Shown: positions 24,371-38,039 of the stretch, piece after piece
Layout: every line of letters begins with the position of its first letter
How positions within the stretch are numbered: position 1 is the stretch's first letter
Assembly: GCA_022818135.1 (NCBI GenBank)
Contig: JAFMSR010000006.1
Coordinates: 32,703,497-32,767,496 of the forward strand
DNA length: 64,000 nt
Reading direction: 5' to 3'
DNA from: Saxidomus purpurata
Lineage: Eukaryota; Mollusca; Bivalvia; Venerida; Veneridae
Position numbers and translations under genes: made by a program
The notes under the pieces: model-generated
Told to the model about the DNA's origin: nothing
The model's input: only the letters and a program-made list of their open reading frames with translations
The model's database searches: none

Positions 24371-25032
24371 AGGTAGCACTCCACACTTATTTCAGCCCTC
24401 GGCTTTGTTCGAGCGACACCAACAAAGTAGGCCTATCACATATGAACAACCTGTGAACCTGAAAATAGAATAAGTGTTTCACTGTGAACACATTGCCAGT
24501 GTGAACGTATTAATACAATTCGGTAGTCTGAACTGCCTTTCTTTCCTGAAAATTTTAGTTCCTATTTATACCGTCGGAGGCCAGAATTCACTGCAGTCTG
24601 AGACCATTCTAGCCCTATTTTCCGAACCTGTACAAAATTACCTGCAAATATTTCACACTAGGTGACACTGTTTCTGGCTTGCAGACTATCTAGATAAGTA
24701 AACAAACACATTGAACATGGTGCTTAACCACGAAAATATTTTGCAAGCAGTAAAAGTATGTACCCCCTGTAAAAAGCTTGATTTTCTAAGCTGTAGAGCT
24801 GATTTTCACTTGTTTACAAAATGTCACCATCTGCGCATGTCATCTCTGCACTGGCTTTCCAGACCCATGTTTTCGCATTTGCAAACATGCAAAATAAAAC
24901 TCAAACAACAAAATCTGGCACTTAAAATTGATTTAAAGTTCACAGGGCTGTTTAATTTCCTTATATCTCTAAACTTTATAAAATTACCCCTGACCAATTC
25001 GAATTTGTGGCTAAAAAGTGTGGAGTGCCACC
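24371..25032. mobile_element. Inverted-repeat element, ~660 bp, TA-flanked
   Basis: AGGTAGCACTCCACACTT (24371-24388) is mirrored by AAGTGTGGAGTGCCACC (25016-25032). TA lies next to both ends. It contains most of a 152-residue plus-strand frame and a 142-residue minus-strand frame, neither with a transposase motif, so it is non-autonomous. Confidence 0.75.
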
Positions 25033-25098
25033 TAAGCATATCTAAAACAAGTAATATCTTTAAAAAAAAAAAGATGGTCGACGTAGGTGACGTAATGA

Positions 25099-25391
25099 AC
25101 ACATTTTGTGTTTCAGAAGGCTCCCGGGCAGTACACTGCTTATTCCGGTACCGAAACGCTAGCCAATAATCAATGACGCTAGATGTCCGGCCCCGGACAA
25201 CACCTCGTTGAATACAAAAGTTGATCTTCGTACTGTCCAGAAACCTTGACATAACGTGTTCTGTTTTTTCTTTTTTTGCAACATGATTTATTATAAATAA
25301 CTATATTATAAAAAAATATACACATTTTGTGTTTCAGAAGGCTCCCGGGCAGTACACTGCTTATTCCGGTACCGAAACGCTAGCCAATAAT
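25099..25391 (+). repeat. Exact 72-bp direct duplication
   Basis: 25099-25170 and 25320-25391 are identical over 72 bases (ACACATTTTGTGTTTCAGAA … AGCCAATAAT), 221 bases apart. The 149 bases between them are not repeated. Confidence 0.95.
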
Positions 25392-25619
25392 TTGCAGATT
25401 CTGATTGGTCACATTATAACGAAGTTGGTTAGCAACGCGTCCATACCAACGGAAGTTCAAATCAAAAGTATACGACTACGTCGAAAAATATTCATATTCT
25501 TAAAGCAAATTTAAAATCAACTACTGTACAGCAGTCTTAACGCAGCCAAACAAATCCAATTTGGAGAATGTATCTACTTCTAATCATGACATAAATGATA
25601 TAAATTGTTCAATAATTAG

Positions 25620-26610
25620 CGTTGACCGTCCGGAAATCGTGATAGTTAGCATTTGTATTCAAATTATTTTAAAGAAACAAAAAAATGCCATAAAAGGAAA
25701 TTACTTACCAGAAAATTATTATTCCTTCCCTTAAATTCACAAGTCAAATTATCCTCATATGCAAATTTCTAAAAGAAATCAAATGTTATTTACAAAGGAA
25801 GTCACTCGTCCGCCATTTTGAAAACACGTCCAATTTCCGTAAACTGGGTCAAGCACTTCTAAATTACAGAACAGTTCAAAAGTCAAGTTCCCACACAGAA
25901 AGGTCTTAACATAAAACTAGTTCCAATTAACTACAGACATATTTACACATATTTACAATGTATCTGTTCATTACATTGTTTATTTATTCCTCTGTTAAAG
26001 ACTGGTGACAAGGACACTCAAACATCTTCTTGCACCTGACAACCCTCTGTGTACAACAGTATACTAAATGTGCCAAATGGCCAAATGGTTACATGAATCA
26101 AAGTCACATTTTACCCACTTCACAAGAATAAGGGAATCATAATTTTTCAATTGCTCTGGTTCAAATATTGTGGCAGACAAAACACTTTTTCTTAGTCTTC
26201 AAATTGATCATGAGACTCTAAAGGCTATAGGGTTTTGAAATGGCCTGTAAATACTGATACGGGTTACAAAATTTAACGGAACTGGAAGTTTCATGTCACG
26301 TGACCTTAGACTAGCAGACGCTGGTGCAGTCAACAACTTTTGAAGTATTTCAAGCAAAATAAAAAAAAATTAAGGTGAGAGAAAAAGGGAACATAAGGAA
26401 TTTATAGCTAATACCATATGCACATGCAAGAACAAAGATTTTACCTGTTTTGAAAGCATTTTCAACGACTTCAGCAGTTTGACAGGTACCAGGATTTCGT
26501 GCGTATTTACACTCAAAACGATGACGTCATACGAACTAACGTTCTCGGGCAAGGTGAGAAATATAAACTATCACGAAAATAGGACGCTAACGAAAACTAG
26601 ACGGTCAACG
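25620..26610. mobile_element. Possible ~1-kb element with inverted ends
   Basis: CGTTGACCGTC (25620-25630) is mirrored by GACGGTCAACG (26600-26610). CGTGATAGTT just inside the left end also recurs inverted inside the right end. No transposase is seen. Confidence 0.6.
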
Positions 26611-27753
26611 ATATAAAATGAGGTCCGTAACAGTAGCTTATGTCTCAAATTGCTTTCAAGCAATATTTTCACACTAGTCTGACAAAAACAGGATTGATAC
26701 TGTTAAATATATAAACTGCCAGCTAATCATTGTATGTAGCAAAACTGACGATGTGCACGAACTGCAAGTCTGTCGAATGCAAATAATTATATGAGATTAA
26801 AATTCATACAGTGGTGTATTGACGTTTTCTTTTGGTGTATCGTATGTCAACTAGAAGAACATGCTTGTTTCATACAACTGTGTATATTTAAGTCAACTCA
26901 AAGTACTTTTGTTTCACTTATTTCATTCTTTTTTTACTTGTATATTCACTAAAACTTGACATTAATCATTTAAAATTGTATATGGCCATCCTTCATGACT
27001 GGCCATATTTTTCACATCTGCTGCGTGTTTCAATGCTTAGTCTACAATAAACATTGAACAAATACGGATATAAACAGCTACTTACTACTCGAGAATACGC
27101 TATCGAAGATACGTAACGATATTCTTTTGGTGCCTTTAAGTAGAATTTTGTCGGAGAAAAGCACGAACAAAACAAAACAAACACCAAACAGATAAACACA
27201 AAGCACACTTCTACACATAGCAATCTTACAGCTGTAAATGTACGCGTGCAGTACATGTACTATACAGTTCTCAACTGTGTTTCTGTGAAGTACATTCTTT
27301 TCGATAATTGAGGACAGCAAGTAATGCTAATTTATGTAAAATATATGCAGCCTGGAGCAGAAGATCGAACACTTTTGTGGCGTGTAAGTTTTATGTCAGT
27401 AACTCATTTCTGCGGAGATGCGATTTCATTGGAAATAGGCAAATAAACTGTAGATATCACTCCGCTTCCGACATCGCTTCAGCGGTGTTGCCTGTGTTTT
27501 TAGGAACGGAGTAACGCCAAAATCCATTTATTACTTTGATGGTCTGTGTGTTTGTTCACTCTGGATCGTCTGTCTTTCGACAACCGTCCCAAAAAGCGAT
27601 TCATGCATCTGAAATGAAATTAGTGCTGCACTGGAGGGAAGACATTTGTGTTAAATTACATCACCCCCGATGCCTTCATTTGTAATTTTAATAATGTCTA
27701 CACTAGAGTACCAGAAAGTTATTTTCAAGGATATTGAACACTTTACGTGAATT

Positions 27754-28133
27754 TCAAGGCGGTACTTCCGTGCGCTTATACATTTTTAGTAACAAAACAT
27801 TGCTCTTCTTGCGTTTTTGCCAATATTGATTGACCGCACGTAATTTGACGTCATTTATGGCATCATACGCTGCGACGTGACACAAAGATTCATTGGCGTC
27901 ATTACACACGTACACATCATTGTTCCTCCCAAGGAAGGAACAGTTAGGTTCGTACAGACATACTTGACTCCATTTTGCATCCTTGAAACGTTTCTGTTAT
28001 AGTTACACGTTGTCATATTGAAAATGCGAATCTGCTGATTGATGAAACCAACTTGCATCCAATAGCCGAACTTTTCCGTACAAGCCGTAAATGTGTTTGT
28101 TACTGCGGTAACTCCCTTTATATGACAGTATCT
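27754..28133 (-). pseudogene. Possible cysteine-rich coding remnant, interrupted by a frameshift
   Basis: On the minus strand, one frame (28133 to ~27997) reads YCHIKGVTAVTNTFTACTEK then FGYWMQVGFINQQIRIFNMT and TCNYN. A second frame (27996-27754) reads FKDAKWSQVCLYEPNCSFLG, then RNNDVYVCNDANESLCHVAA and YDAIND. Both look coding in composition and cysteine spacing, and they abut with a one-base shift, so a single indel would join them. The pattern I..…NC……V..C……C.V.A resembles SUEL-type (rhamnose-binding) lectin domains, but the match is weak. It has no start and no clear splice sites. It could be chance open frame. Confidence 0.33.
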
Positions 28134-28549
28134 TCACTGGGTATTGTACATGCATTATACGTTGAACTTGCAAAAATCGCCCGACCATGCGTTTGATTAT
28201 TAAAGTTTGACAAACAGCTGAAATGAAAGTGTATATCTTACTGTTGGCTTGCATATTTTATCGTTTACATAACGTAGAAATATATACAGAGGTGCTCTAG
28301 AAGACTTTTGGAATGCTTTAACTTGTATACTTATCATATCTGGAACAAATATCAATATATACCCAGCTGTAATTTTCCAAGAAAACTAGCCTACAATCAG
28401 GTAAAACGTATTGTGCGCTTGATACATGATTACACGTGATAAATTGGGCAACACAGGGGAGATAACAGTATTTTAATGTTAGTTGTCTTGCAAATTTATC
28501 AGGAATAATTGGTTACTAAGGATACAGAGGAGTTTACAGTTTTAAAATG

Positions 28550-29230
28550 TTAGTTTTTTCTCATTTTGAATTATCTCCTTATTTGTAAGCATAACTCGGA
28601 CGGGATTCATTTGATTCAGTGAAATAGATCATTGCAGTGACAAAGAACCACAACTCTTTCGATGGCACATTGAAATCGACTAGTCTGTTCTGTCCCCTTA
28701 CCTTTGTTGCATTTTCTTGTCCTGATCTTAACTTTACTTAAGGAAATTCGTCCACATGCATACAATGAGAAAGGACATTAACGGGAAGTGCAGTGTCGAA
28801 AGTCCTTACCCTAAGTAGATTTTTTTAATTATCTCCCTTTAGTGAAATATCATGTCCGGATCACTTAAGGGAATTACTTGAAACTTCATACAGTTAATGA
28901 GCTCAAGTGTACAAGAGCCATAACTCTACATTGCTTATTGTTTGTGTCTTCATCAGATTATAACTTTTAAAGTGCTGAAAGCAATTTGTTCAGTTGCATA
29001 CAGTGAGAGAGGATGTCAAAGGGAAGTGCAGTGATCAAGAACCATAACTCTACCTTGCCTAATGTTTTAATTATACCCCTTTGTTACGTGTTCTTGTCCG
29101 GATCTTAACTCTAAAACTACTGAAGGACACTCGTTCAAATTGCGTCATTCAATGAGAGAGGTCATCAAGGAGAAGTGCATTGCGCAAATAGGGACATCAT
29201 GTCCCTCGTGAATCCCGCTTTAAGGATACG
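28550..29230 (+). repeat. R3 family: ~150-bp tandem units (diverged)
   Basis: Units share ..AAGTGCAGTG…CATAACTCTA.. and ..TTGTCCGGATCTTAACT... The same family makes a cleaner array at 42655-43705. Confidence 0.65.
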
Positions 29231-31014
29231 AATATGAAGTTTCTTTCATTACAACTAAACATAATCGTGCTATTTATTAATGATTATGACTTTAATATGC
29301 ACATTATACTACCAATGGATATTAATTTTAAACTTAACATTAATCATGACATGATGCATAACTGTGACAGGTCACATAACCTCTGTCAGGAATATTTTGA
29401 GATGGAATTTAAAATATAGGCTTCTCGAAGTAGACAACCTTCTGATGTTTAAAAGCAAAATTACCTGTCTGGTAACAAACTTATTGGCTGGAAAGCTGTT
29501 TACTTTTCTTTCATACTGTTTCAAATCGTATGCGCAATTAAACAGCTCTTGTTTCAGACATGTAGTATTTCAACAAGTTTTGTAATATCTTGTATTGTAT
29601 TGTTAGCTTACCTCGACATGTGGGGCTGAAGGCTAGATTTTGTGCTCGCGTGATGTCCTTCATCCATTCGTACGTTTAACAATAATTGCACGCCTCCATT
29701 TGTTTTATTACCTCCTTTTGTTCTTGATTTAAACCGAAATAAGTTGCATCAATTGTTTTGACAACTTCAGTACAACTACTTAAATATCACATTTTGAAGT
29801 GATATACTGCAATGATAAATGTCTTCAACGTCATCTTCATCAGAAGAGTCGGCTGCATCACTATAATAATTCAGTATAGAGTACTTTGAACTGTATTTGC
29901 TACTTTATTTTCAAATTTCTCGTGAAATTCCTTCAATGGAGACGGTGTTATCAGTTTTGTTTTTTACGCAGTGAAGATTCGAATGGCATGGGACTTTTAC
30001 TATAAGCAAGCGTTTTAGTTATTTTGTGATTGGATACGACGTCCTGTGTTGTTTCTTAAAAGTAGTTGGCGTTTTCCAAGGTTGATGTATATATTTCGAG
30101 CTTCCTTAATGTACATGTGGCACCGTGTTGTTGCGAGCACTGTCTTGGCAAAGGTAATTCGGTATGTTGAACTGAAACAGTAATTACAAGTTTACTGTAT
30201 GTTGCAATCAATTACATATATAAATAAACCAGACATCATGAAATTTATAATAGCTGTTAAATCATAGTACATCTACTATTTCAAAGTGCGTATAGATAAC
30301 TGACAAGTCATCTGTTCAGATGATTGCAGTGTCATTCTATATTCCTGTCGTGGCAGATAACTTTCTAGTATCTTATTGTATTATTTGAATGACCAACTAT
30401 TGTAGACCATGTAACATGATGGATTAGCCCGCAGTCATGTTAGAAATCGGACCACTATACCTTCGCTAAGACTGTAAACAATAAATATTTGACAACTTTA
30501 AACATTACGTCTAATTTTCCTTAAATTTGGAGTGTGTGTAGAGCGCAAAATGAGTGTGAACCGTATAGATATAACGTCCTCATCTTTTAAGAAAAAGAAT
30601 GTTAAGACTTCCTTTCTTTGTTTTATTTTGTGAGGGATTGTTGAACGCTGATACATTGTTATCTATATCTCATCAAAAATTTGTTAAAATAATATATTCA
30701 TAACACACCAGATGTTCCCAATAAGTTGATGTAATCATTAGTGATAACGCAAAACACGGAATGGAAAACCTGAAAGTAATCCCAAAATATATAAAAATAG
30801 ACATAGTTGATACTATTAGGGGTTTTTTTGGACCAAGCAAGCCTAAAGTGGACTAGTACTAAATATGCTAAATCAGTAGTAATCGTAAAATTAGAACTGT
30901 ATATTTTACATATAACGTAAATTCATAATTACCTAATGTTGATCTAATGTTCTACTTTTAAGATTGTTGAAACTATGGCCCTTTAGGCTTCACTTGTTTC
31001 ATATTGATACTTCA
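29231..31014. repeat. Mostly unannotated; contains a segment duplicated at 42.1 kb
   Basis: The stretch 30105-30215 (…TGTACATGTGGCACCGTGTT…ACTGTCTTGGCA…) is similar to 42125-42205. Otherwise AT-rich with no gene. Confidence 0.5.
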
Positions 31015-31165
31015 ACAATCTTTTTGCCTAAAACCATGCGGCTCAGAGCCTAGATATGTGTTATGTAGCATTAACTTTGTTTTTAGCGACACTGTTGTTG
31101 ACATTGTATAATAGCTAATGGTACCCAGGTGAGCAACACATGGTCACCATGGCCCTCTTGTTTTA
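31015..31165 (+). repeat. R1 family terminal fragment
   Basis: CAGAGCCTAGATATGTG…GTAGCATTAA and …CAGGTGAGCAACACATGGTC…GGCCCTCTTGTTT, the right end of the R1 family. Confidence 0.65.
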
Positions 31166-31404
31166 CTTTGTTATCCATCTGACATGGTAAAGTACTACTA
31201 ACTGTTTAAATACAGAACAGGTTTATAGATATCTTATGAAATTTAGAATCGGGGAAAATGAGTAACAACGATTTCATTGGCTTTCAACATACTTGAAGGT
31301 TGTCAGAGGTTATTTAGTACTTTTGAAAGTGACATCACTGTTTGTTTACGATTTATACTTCAAACGAGATTAAATAATCTTAATTGTTAACCTTGATCAA
31401 CACA

Positions 31405-31480
31405 GAACTGCATAGTGGTTAACAGCATTGCCTTGCAGTATCAGAAGTTGAATATTTTATGGTTCAAATCCCGAAAGTTG
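31405..31480 (+). repeat. tRNA-like SINE head
   Basis: TGCATAGTGG (31410-31419) is A-box-like with one missing base. GTTCAAATC (31462-31470) is a perfect B-box match. Confidence 0.5.
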
Positions 31481-34089
31481 AACTAATACTTTTAATGCAA
31501 AATTAGCTTTATTTAAATTTTAAATGTCTTTAATATCAGTTAAATTGTTCTGTACCTTCTTATATATCTTTACTTTAATATTATGTGAAATAATTTATTT
31601 TCTATTTCCACCTCATGACAATATTATGTAAATGATATAGAAATGACAAGCACAGAAACTACTTGATACTTTAACAATATATGAAGTTTCTCATGTGGTT
31701 TCGTCCGCTCTATCTGAATGTTGAACGTGATAGTCTGTCTAAGATGAAACCTGACAGGTGTAACAGCAGCAACTTTAAGAAAAACCCTGTAACGGCTTTC
31801 AACCCTGCATCGTTTGTGCAGGAACAAGAGTGAATGGCCTAATCTTTACTACGACTCTTAATCGGTGTATCGGTTTAAGATTTGTAATCAACTGCTTATG
31901 TCACGGTCTCTATGAAATATGATAAAAGAATGTTCATCATCGATATATTTAGACTTTCATTCACTAAGAAGACACAATTTATAGGTTTTCCAATTACTTG
32001 ACTGAATTTTGAAGCATGTCATTAACATTGTGGTATGCTGGCCCGCAAGACCGCATTTTAGATTATTTTTAATACTAGCTTGTACAAAATTCATGTTATA
32101 TCCTTTTGCATGTTTAAGAACGTACATTACCATTGTTATATCCAAAATATTTTAATCTTTATAACTGTTATATTTCCATTGAATCTGACTATCATTTCGC
32201 GCAAGATTATTTTAATTTACAAGTGTATATCTAAGGACTCCGTGTTTTCAAAGTATATTCTGTGTTTAATCAATTCCAACAAAATTTCATTCGTTTTCTT
32301 ACATTTGTTTTGAAAAAAGAATTCATTTTGAAAAAAAACCCGCAATTTTTCTGACTTTTGAGTGACGAACCCTACGTCATTTATAGCCTTAAAGCTGCTC
32401 CCTCTCAAATTTTGGTAAAAAAATAAAGTTCTTCAAACTGTATGTAAATAACTTATAACTTCCATATCTGGAATAGTAACGGGCGTCTAAAAATATGACA
32501 TACCGCATTGAACGTGACCGTATTGTATTCATATACAGAATTGATAAATAGTTGTTCGCCTTTTCAAAAACGAAAGTAAGTTTTAAATAGGTTGTACATA
32601 AATAAGCATGCATACTTTGAATTATAATTGAAGAACTTTACATCCAATGATGTGCAAAGTATATTTCTGACTGTTTACAACATTCAATAAAGCGAAAGTA
32701 GGACAAAAAGACCACCAATATCAATCTAAGGAAATACATACACGTTCACTCTTTTTTCTGCAGCAGTATTTCAAACAGGGAAATACTCCACGGCTATTGT
32801 AAAGTTTTAGAAGCCAGTTTCAAACTGTATTTCCCTGTTACAATTCCAGATTTAAAAGAAAATTCGATTTGGTGGTAGTGGTGGACCTTTAACTATATCC
32901 TTTCAATGATTCATACTCAAATTTTGAAAGGAATATTAAAAAGATATATGGCATTTTATACCCCAAGCCCTATCTTGTAAATAACTAACTGAACGGTATA
33001 CTAGAAAGAATAATTTGTCAATATTCAGTAACCATTATATAACAATTTAACAATATTTTGGTAATAAAGTATTCAGTATACACTGTAGAAATACAGTACC
33101 AACACATTCACTTATGAGCCTTCCCAAATGACAGTGATGTTTATGATTACAAAGTTTTAAAAAAAAATGATAAAAAAAGTTAAGCTTATTTTTCGTAGTA
33201 GCTAAGTCTGTACTTTTACGAATGGAGGTCAAATCCTATTTAGACCGAATGTTTTACTTTTTTCTTCTGTATTATTTATCTTTTTCAGCTTTTTAGCCAT
33301 TTTTAAATGTTTTACGGCAAATAATCATAAAAATCTTCATTCGTGTTAAACTAATAACTTAAAGGATAATGGCTATGAATAATTAAGACTCCTCCATGGA
33401 GGCATAATTATACAGTAATGGCTGATTTTAGATCTGGTTATTTGAAAATCTAGACGGTAAAAGTTCATCATTCTTTAATATAAGAATAGTATAAAGACAA
33501 AATATATCAGAGTGGAATGAATTTGAGTTTAAAGCCCTTTATATCTAGAGACGCATCTAAATAACGAACGACAACTCTTGCATTTCCAGAAAAATAGACT
33601 GTGTCTTCAGTTTTCATATCAGAAGTACCTCAATTGTTCAATGAAGACGCATATATTCGATCTAGTGCTTCAGTCTCCATACATCTTTTACTTCCCCCGT
33701 ATTAAATATAGCGGGCCAATATATCATTACAAATTAGATTTGGAATGAGCTGATCAGCAGCTACCACACATGATGAGTATAAAAAACTGCAGTAGCATAT
33801 AAAACAAACAAAAAAACGATAGAAAGCACATCAGTGTTAAAATCAAACAATATGAATCAATATAAAGGTTCTACAGTTAAGAGAAAATTAGTACATAATA
33901 TGTATTGAGAGTTCGTCTGTTCAGTAAGCGAGACGAACGCAGCTTAATGAATTGCACCAAAATGAAAATCATATCGCTGTGCAAAATCTTGAAAATAGTT
34001 TCATTTACATGTTAAAATTGAATTTTAGAAATTAGACTATTTTTGCACAAAGCGTACTCATAATTGAAAGCGAATTTCACAGTGTGACG
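31481..34089. other. No gene seen
   Basis: AT-rich. A left end of the 19989 MITE family begins at 32392. Short frames have no recognisable content. Confidence 0.5.
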
Positions 34090-34255
34090 TGCAAAACATA
34101 AATAAAGATGCGCGCAACGCACTACTAATTACCGTACCACAGATATCATTATAAAGGTTATTATTTCGCGAACTGGTTTAGATGCATGCAATGCACTGCC
34201 AATTACCGTATCACAGGTTATTATTATATACTTCGTTCTTTCGTGAAATGGATGT
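34090..34255 (+). repeat. Local direct duplication, ~80 bp
   Basis: GC(A/G)CTACTAATTACCGTACCACAG and GCACTGCCAATTACCGTATCACAG, each followed by …TATTATT…TTTCG(C/T)GAA, in direct order. Confidence 0.6.
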
Positions 34256-34728
34256 CAACGTACTGCTTGTTTGTATGTCAGTGCTGTATAATGGTTTGCT
34301 TCCAGGGTGTAAGCATTCATTTCTCGTCGTAGGGTCTACTGGTCGGTTGGCTGTTTGTGTGATTTTCTACCGTGCGTTGTGTGATGAAGCTGTCTTTATT
34401 TTTTCTAACGGTTAATAGTTCCGTGGCGAAAAGTAGACCTAAATGATAATTTTTACAGACATTTTTACTAATCAAACCAAAGATTTATGTTTGATAACGG
34501 ATGAGGAAAAAACGAGTGAATGGTTGAAGAAAACATGGGTTTTCAGCAATGAAATTGATAGCTTTTCTCAATCACCCGCTGAATGATCCGACTTTTAGCT
34601 TTTATCCATTTATTGCATAAGTTAAATATTTCAACGGTGATAAACTGATGGGAATCCAAATAAAATATATGTATAAATATGTATATGAATTAACCAAACA
34701 TAAAATCAGTTCATTTCGCCGGATGGGA

Positions 34729-34940
34729 AGCGCTTAAAGATGAACTGTTTCTACGATCCCGGATAGTGGCAAAGATAATTATTTTTCGCACGGAGAGGAA
34801 AATGTTACGGTACTGCAAAATGCTAGGTGCTTCATAATTGGTAAGAAATTTAACATTTTTAATGTCTGAATTACATGTGCATTGAACTTCTTAAATTACA
34901 GATTCGAATTTCTTGAAAGCATTTTCAGATGAAATGAATT
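34729..34940 (+). repeat. Segment duplicated at 38890-39080
   Basis: Both copies carry CTACGATCCCGGATA-like and ..ATTGGTAAG(A/C)AATTTAAC.. sequence in the same order. They are diverged, with indels. Confidence 0.6.
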
Positions 34941-37619
34941 GGTTTCATGATCATTTCATTTAAATTGAAATTGTAAACAAGGAGGACATTTTTAGGAAGA
35001 TGCAAAAACTGTCAGACGTTCAATATACCATTTTATAACACCGTACAAACCCATATTTTTCAAGACGATTTGGGATATTGATTTGGTCCTCTGAATCGTT
35101 GACCACTTTAACCGGTATATTCCTTGCCTAACACAGGAACTAAAATGCAGCAATATGGCTCCCACGATTTTAAGACAGAGGATTAACATAATTTATTCCG
35201 AATTATAGAATTGTATTAATGTCAAGGATAACTTATAGAGCTTATACTATTGTAGATTGCGTGTATTCTTTTTGATATAGTGTCATAAAATCTCGTTAGC
35301 TAAAATTTATATTGTCACAAGATCTCGGCCATTTATAGCAAGGGCTCGTCAGAGCACAGTGCTTTTGTAATGCAAATTCTGGAAATTGTTTATTCAGTTC
35401 CTGACAGTTCTAACCACCAGAGGCTTTCTAGTAAAGTAGTAATTCTTATGCTTAGACTATACGCGATCTCGTTTTAAACACTTACGTTGCCTAATCTATG
35501 ATGCAGGTCTTTGTACAATTGATGAAAGCAGAAAATCAAATTCGGTAAATCTTCGACAGCATGGAAATATTCATGACCTAATCACGCGGGTTTCACGAGG
35601 TTGGGAAAAATGAATGCAACATTACAATAATCGACAGGAGTAGAGATTTTGCACCGATATGAAAATTCTTATTTCCTATTAATGAAAGATTTTACATATA
35701 CATACCAATAAAAAACAGCAACAAATAAGATAAAAATAAGTTCTAAAGAGGGAGGCATACAACAGTTTGCATTCATATTGGTTCATTTTAGTTCATAAAA
35801 AAATCCTTATCCTTTTGAACTCGAAGAAGCTGCACAACTCAGTCAGCAATAGGGCATCTAGCAATAAGAACTTTTTCAAATGTCTTTCTTACGCATATAA
35901 GCAAACATTAAAATGGTTCAAAGAATATGTTGAGAGCCTAGTTAAGTTTGTGGTATTATAGTAACCAATGAGTATCAGTAGCGATTTCGTGGAGCAAACT
36001 AAAGCGTGGGAAATAGACCATTTAGCATACACATTCAGTACAGGGTCTCTTCTATGTATTTTGGATATTTTTGTTGCTTTTGTTTATTGGATCGGGGCCT
36101 ACAATGTACGTATGAACTAGTTGATTTTTCACAGCTTCGTCCTCCTGTGCTTTACCAGTTTCATTGTGTTGCATTAAATCCCTGCAATAAGCAGTAATAA
36201 GTGAAGAATGTGCAATACAAACAGCTTGCTACGTACAATTAAAAAAATTAATGGCAATATATCTTGTCTAAGTCATAACTTACACGTTAAGGGATTTTAA
36301 AATAATTTAATCCACACAACGATTAGTTCTGTTATTTAAATAAATTGGTAGTAACTAAAATCCGTTGGAAAACTTTGGATAAAACAATCTTTATTTATCA
36401 AGTAAGTTCATATTTACATAGCATATGCATTATATAGATAACAAAACTAAATATATGAAATAGTTGGGTTGCATTATGTATCAATATATACGATTCTAGA
36501 AATTAAACAGAATTAAAGAGGAAGCTATATAGCTTAATATTCTGAGCCTTGCTTCTGTTTACCTTGCAAAGCTGCACTATTGGTATATGAACATTAATAT
36601 CAGTATAAAGGACAAAGAAAATGTAATAAAGAAAAAAATATATAAAAATCTAGTGAAGGAAATTTATAATTTAATCATTTTTAAGATCGACTTTGTCAAA
36701 GAATACAAGTAAACACTAGGGACAGGTAGTTTGAGAACATGAGAAATAAAGAGAATTATAGGATAAAAGAAAGAACGTGGGTCAGAGGATTGGTGAGATA
36801 TCTAGTAGGTTATTATATGTGTATGATCAATTGGAAAACTTTGCCAATACTCTACATTTTTATCGGAGATTTTCCTAAAACTTGACTACAAAGTAATTGT
36901 ATTTAGATAAGCGATATAGAGCCCCCTTGTTAACAAAGTGTTGGCCTTTCGTCTCAAATTCATAAGCTGAAAATATGTTACTACTCTCAAGTATTGTTAT
37001 CTATAGTCATCACAGGTAATTCCAGGTCAATGTGACCATTCATTGACAAATCAGATCTAAATACGGAATGAAAAACTTCGTTCCTGGTGTGAATTGATAA
37101 ACTGAATATCATACTTAAAATGTAACATTATATAGTGATATAAATCCAAATTTTCTTTTTAATTGCTTCATTTTATAACAGTTACAATTGCATGCAATAT
37201 CAAACATTAACATGATACATATTTAACTAATTTATTTCAGCAAATCTTATTTAAATACATGGTCATCGTCATGCAAGATGTGAAAACCTAACACCTCTAG
37301 TGCACAGGATTTGAAAGATTGATAAATTAATGTCATTATGAAACATCCGTATGATATTGCAAACAACGCAAAAAAAACATGTATCCCTTTGACTTTCAGA
37401 GTCTATTCAAGAAGATTGGAAATATATTTTATGGCATGGCAAAACTTTATATGTTTCATTTTTTTTGTTGCTCAATATTTCAATATGAAGTTAATTAGAT
37501 GGCATTAGCTTACTGTGACCAATTATTCTTACTCTATACAACAAGTTTGAAAAAATACCAAATTGAGAAATTATACTTAATACGTTCAAATACATCAACC
37601 ATATAGCACTGAAATACGA
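34941..37619. other. No gene seen
   Basis: Very AT-rich. Frames of 60-65 residues are at chance level. Confidence 0.5.
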
Positions 37620-37815
37620 TCTGTTTTCCATTGAATTGTAAAACGATCACCCGACATTCCTGTCAATATATCTGTGTTGAAGTAGTTTCTGATATGAAAA
37701 AATGGGTTTCCGGTTTCAAAATTTGGTCAAGGACATACGTGTATTTATTTTTCACTCTGATGTAGTTATAGGGAGTGATTACAGATGGGTGTTGTCTTTA
37801 TTTCATAAAATTATA
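37620..37815 (+). repeat. Segment duplicated at 45085-45275
   Basis: Both contain AAACGAT..…ATCACCCGACAT(T/C)C, TGTCAATAT and TGATTACAGAT, in the same order. Confidence 0.6.
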
Positions 37816-38039
37816 CCAACAACCATATTGATTGCGGATGAAATGTAAATAAGATGTATAGATAAGTGTATATGTACCGGTTTTATAGGTATAAAGTCAT
37901 TTTTTCTGTTATAAAGGCAGTTTTGAACGGTACTATTTTTACATAAGCCTATTGTTGTGTTTACATGCGAAACAAACATCTCATGAACAAGTTAATAGCA
38001 CGTAATTGAATGGGGATTTAGGCCAGATTATTATAAACG

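Noticed and set aside
24711..25252. 152-residue (+) and 142-residue (-) frames
   Set aside because: They overlap each other and an inverted-repeat element, with no domain.
27078..27320. Minus-strand signal-peptide-like frame (MCRSVLCVYLFGVCFVLFVLF) followed by GTAAGT
   Set aside because: Hydrophobic start and a good donor, but no downstream exon could be found; it also lies downstream, not upstream, of the cysteine-rich remnant.
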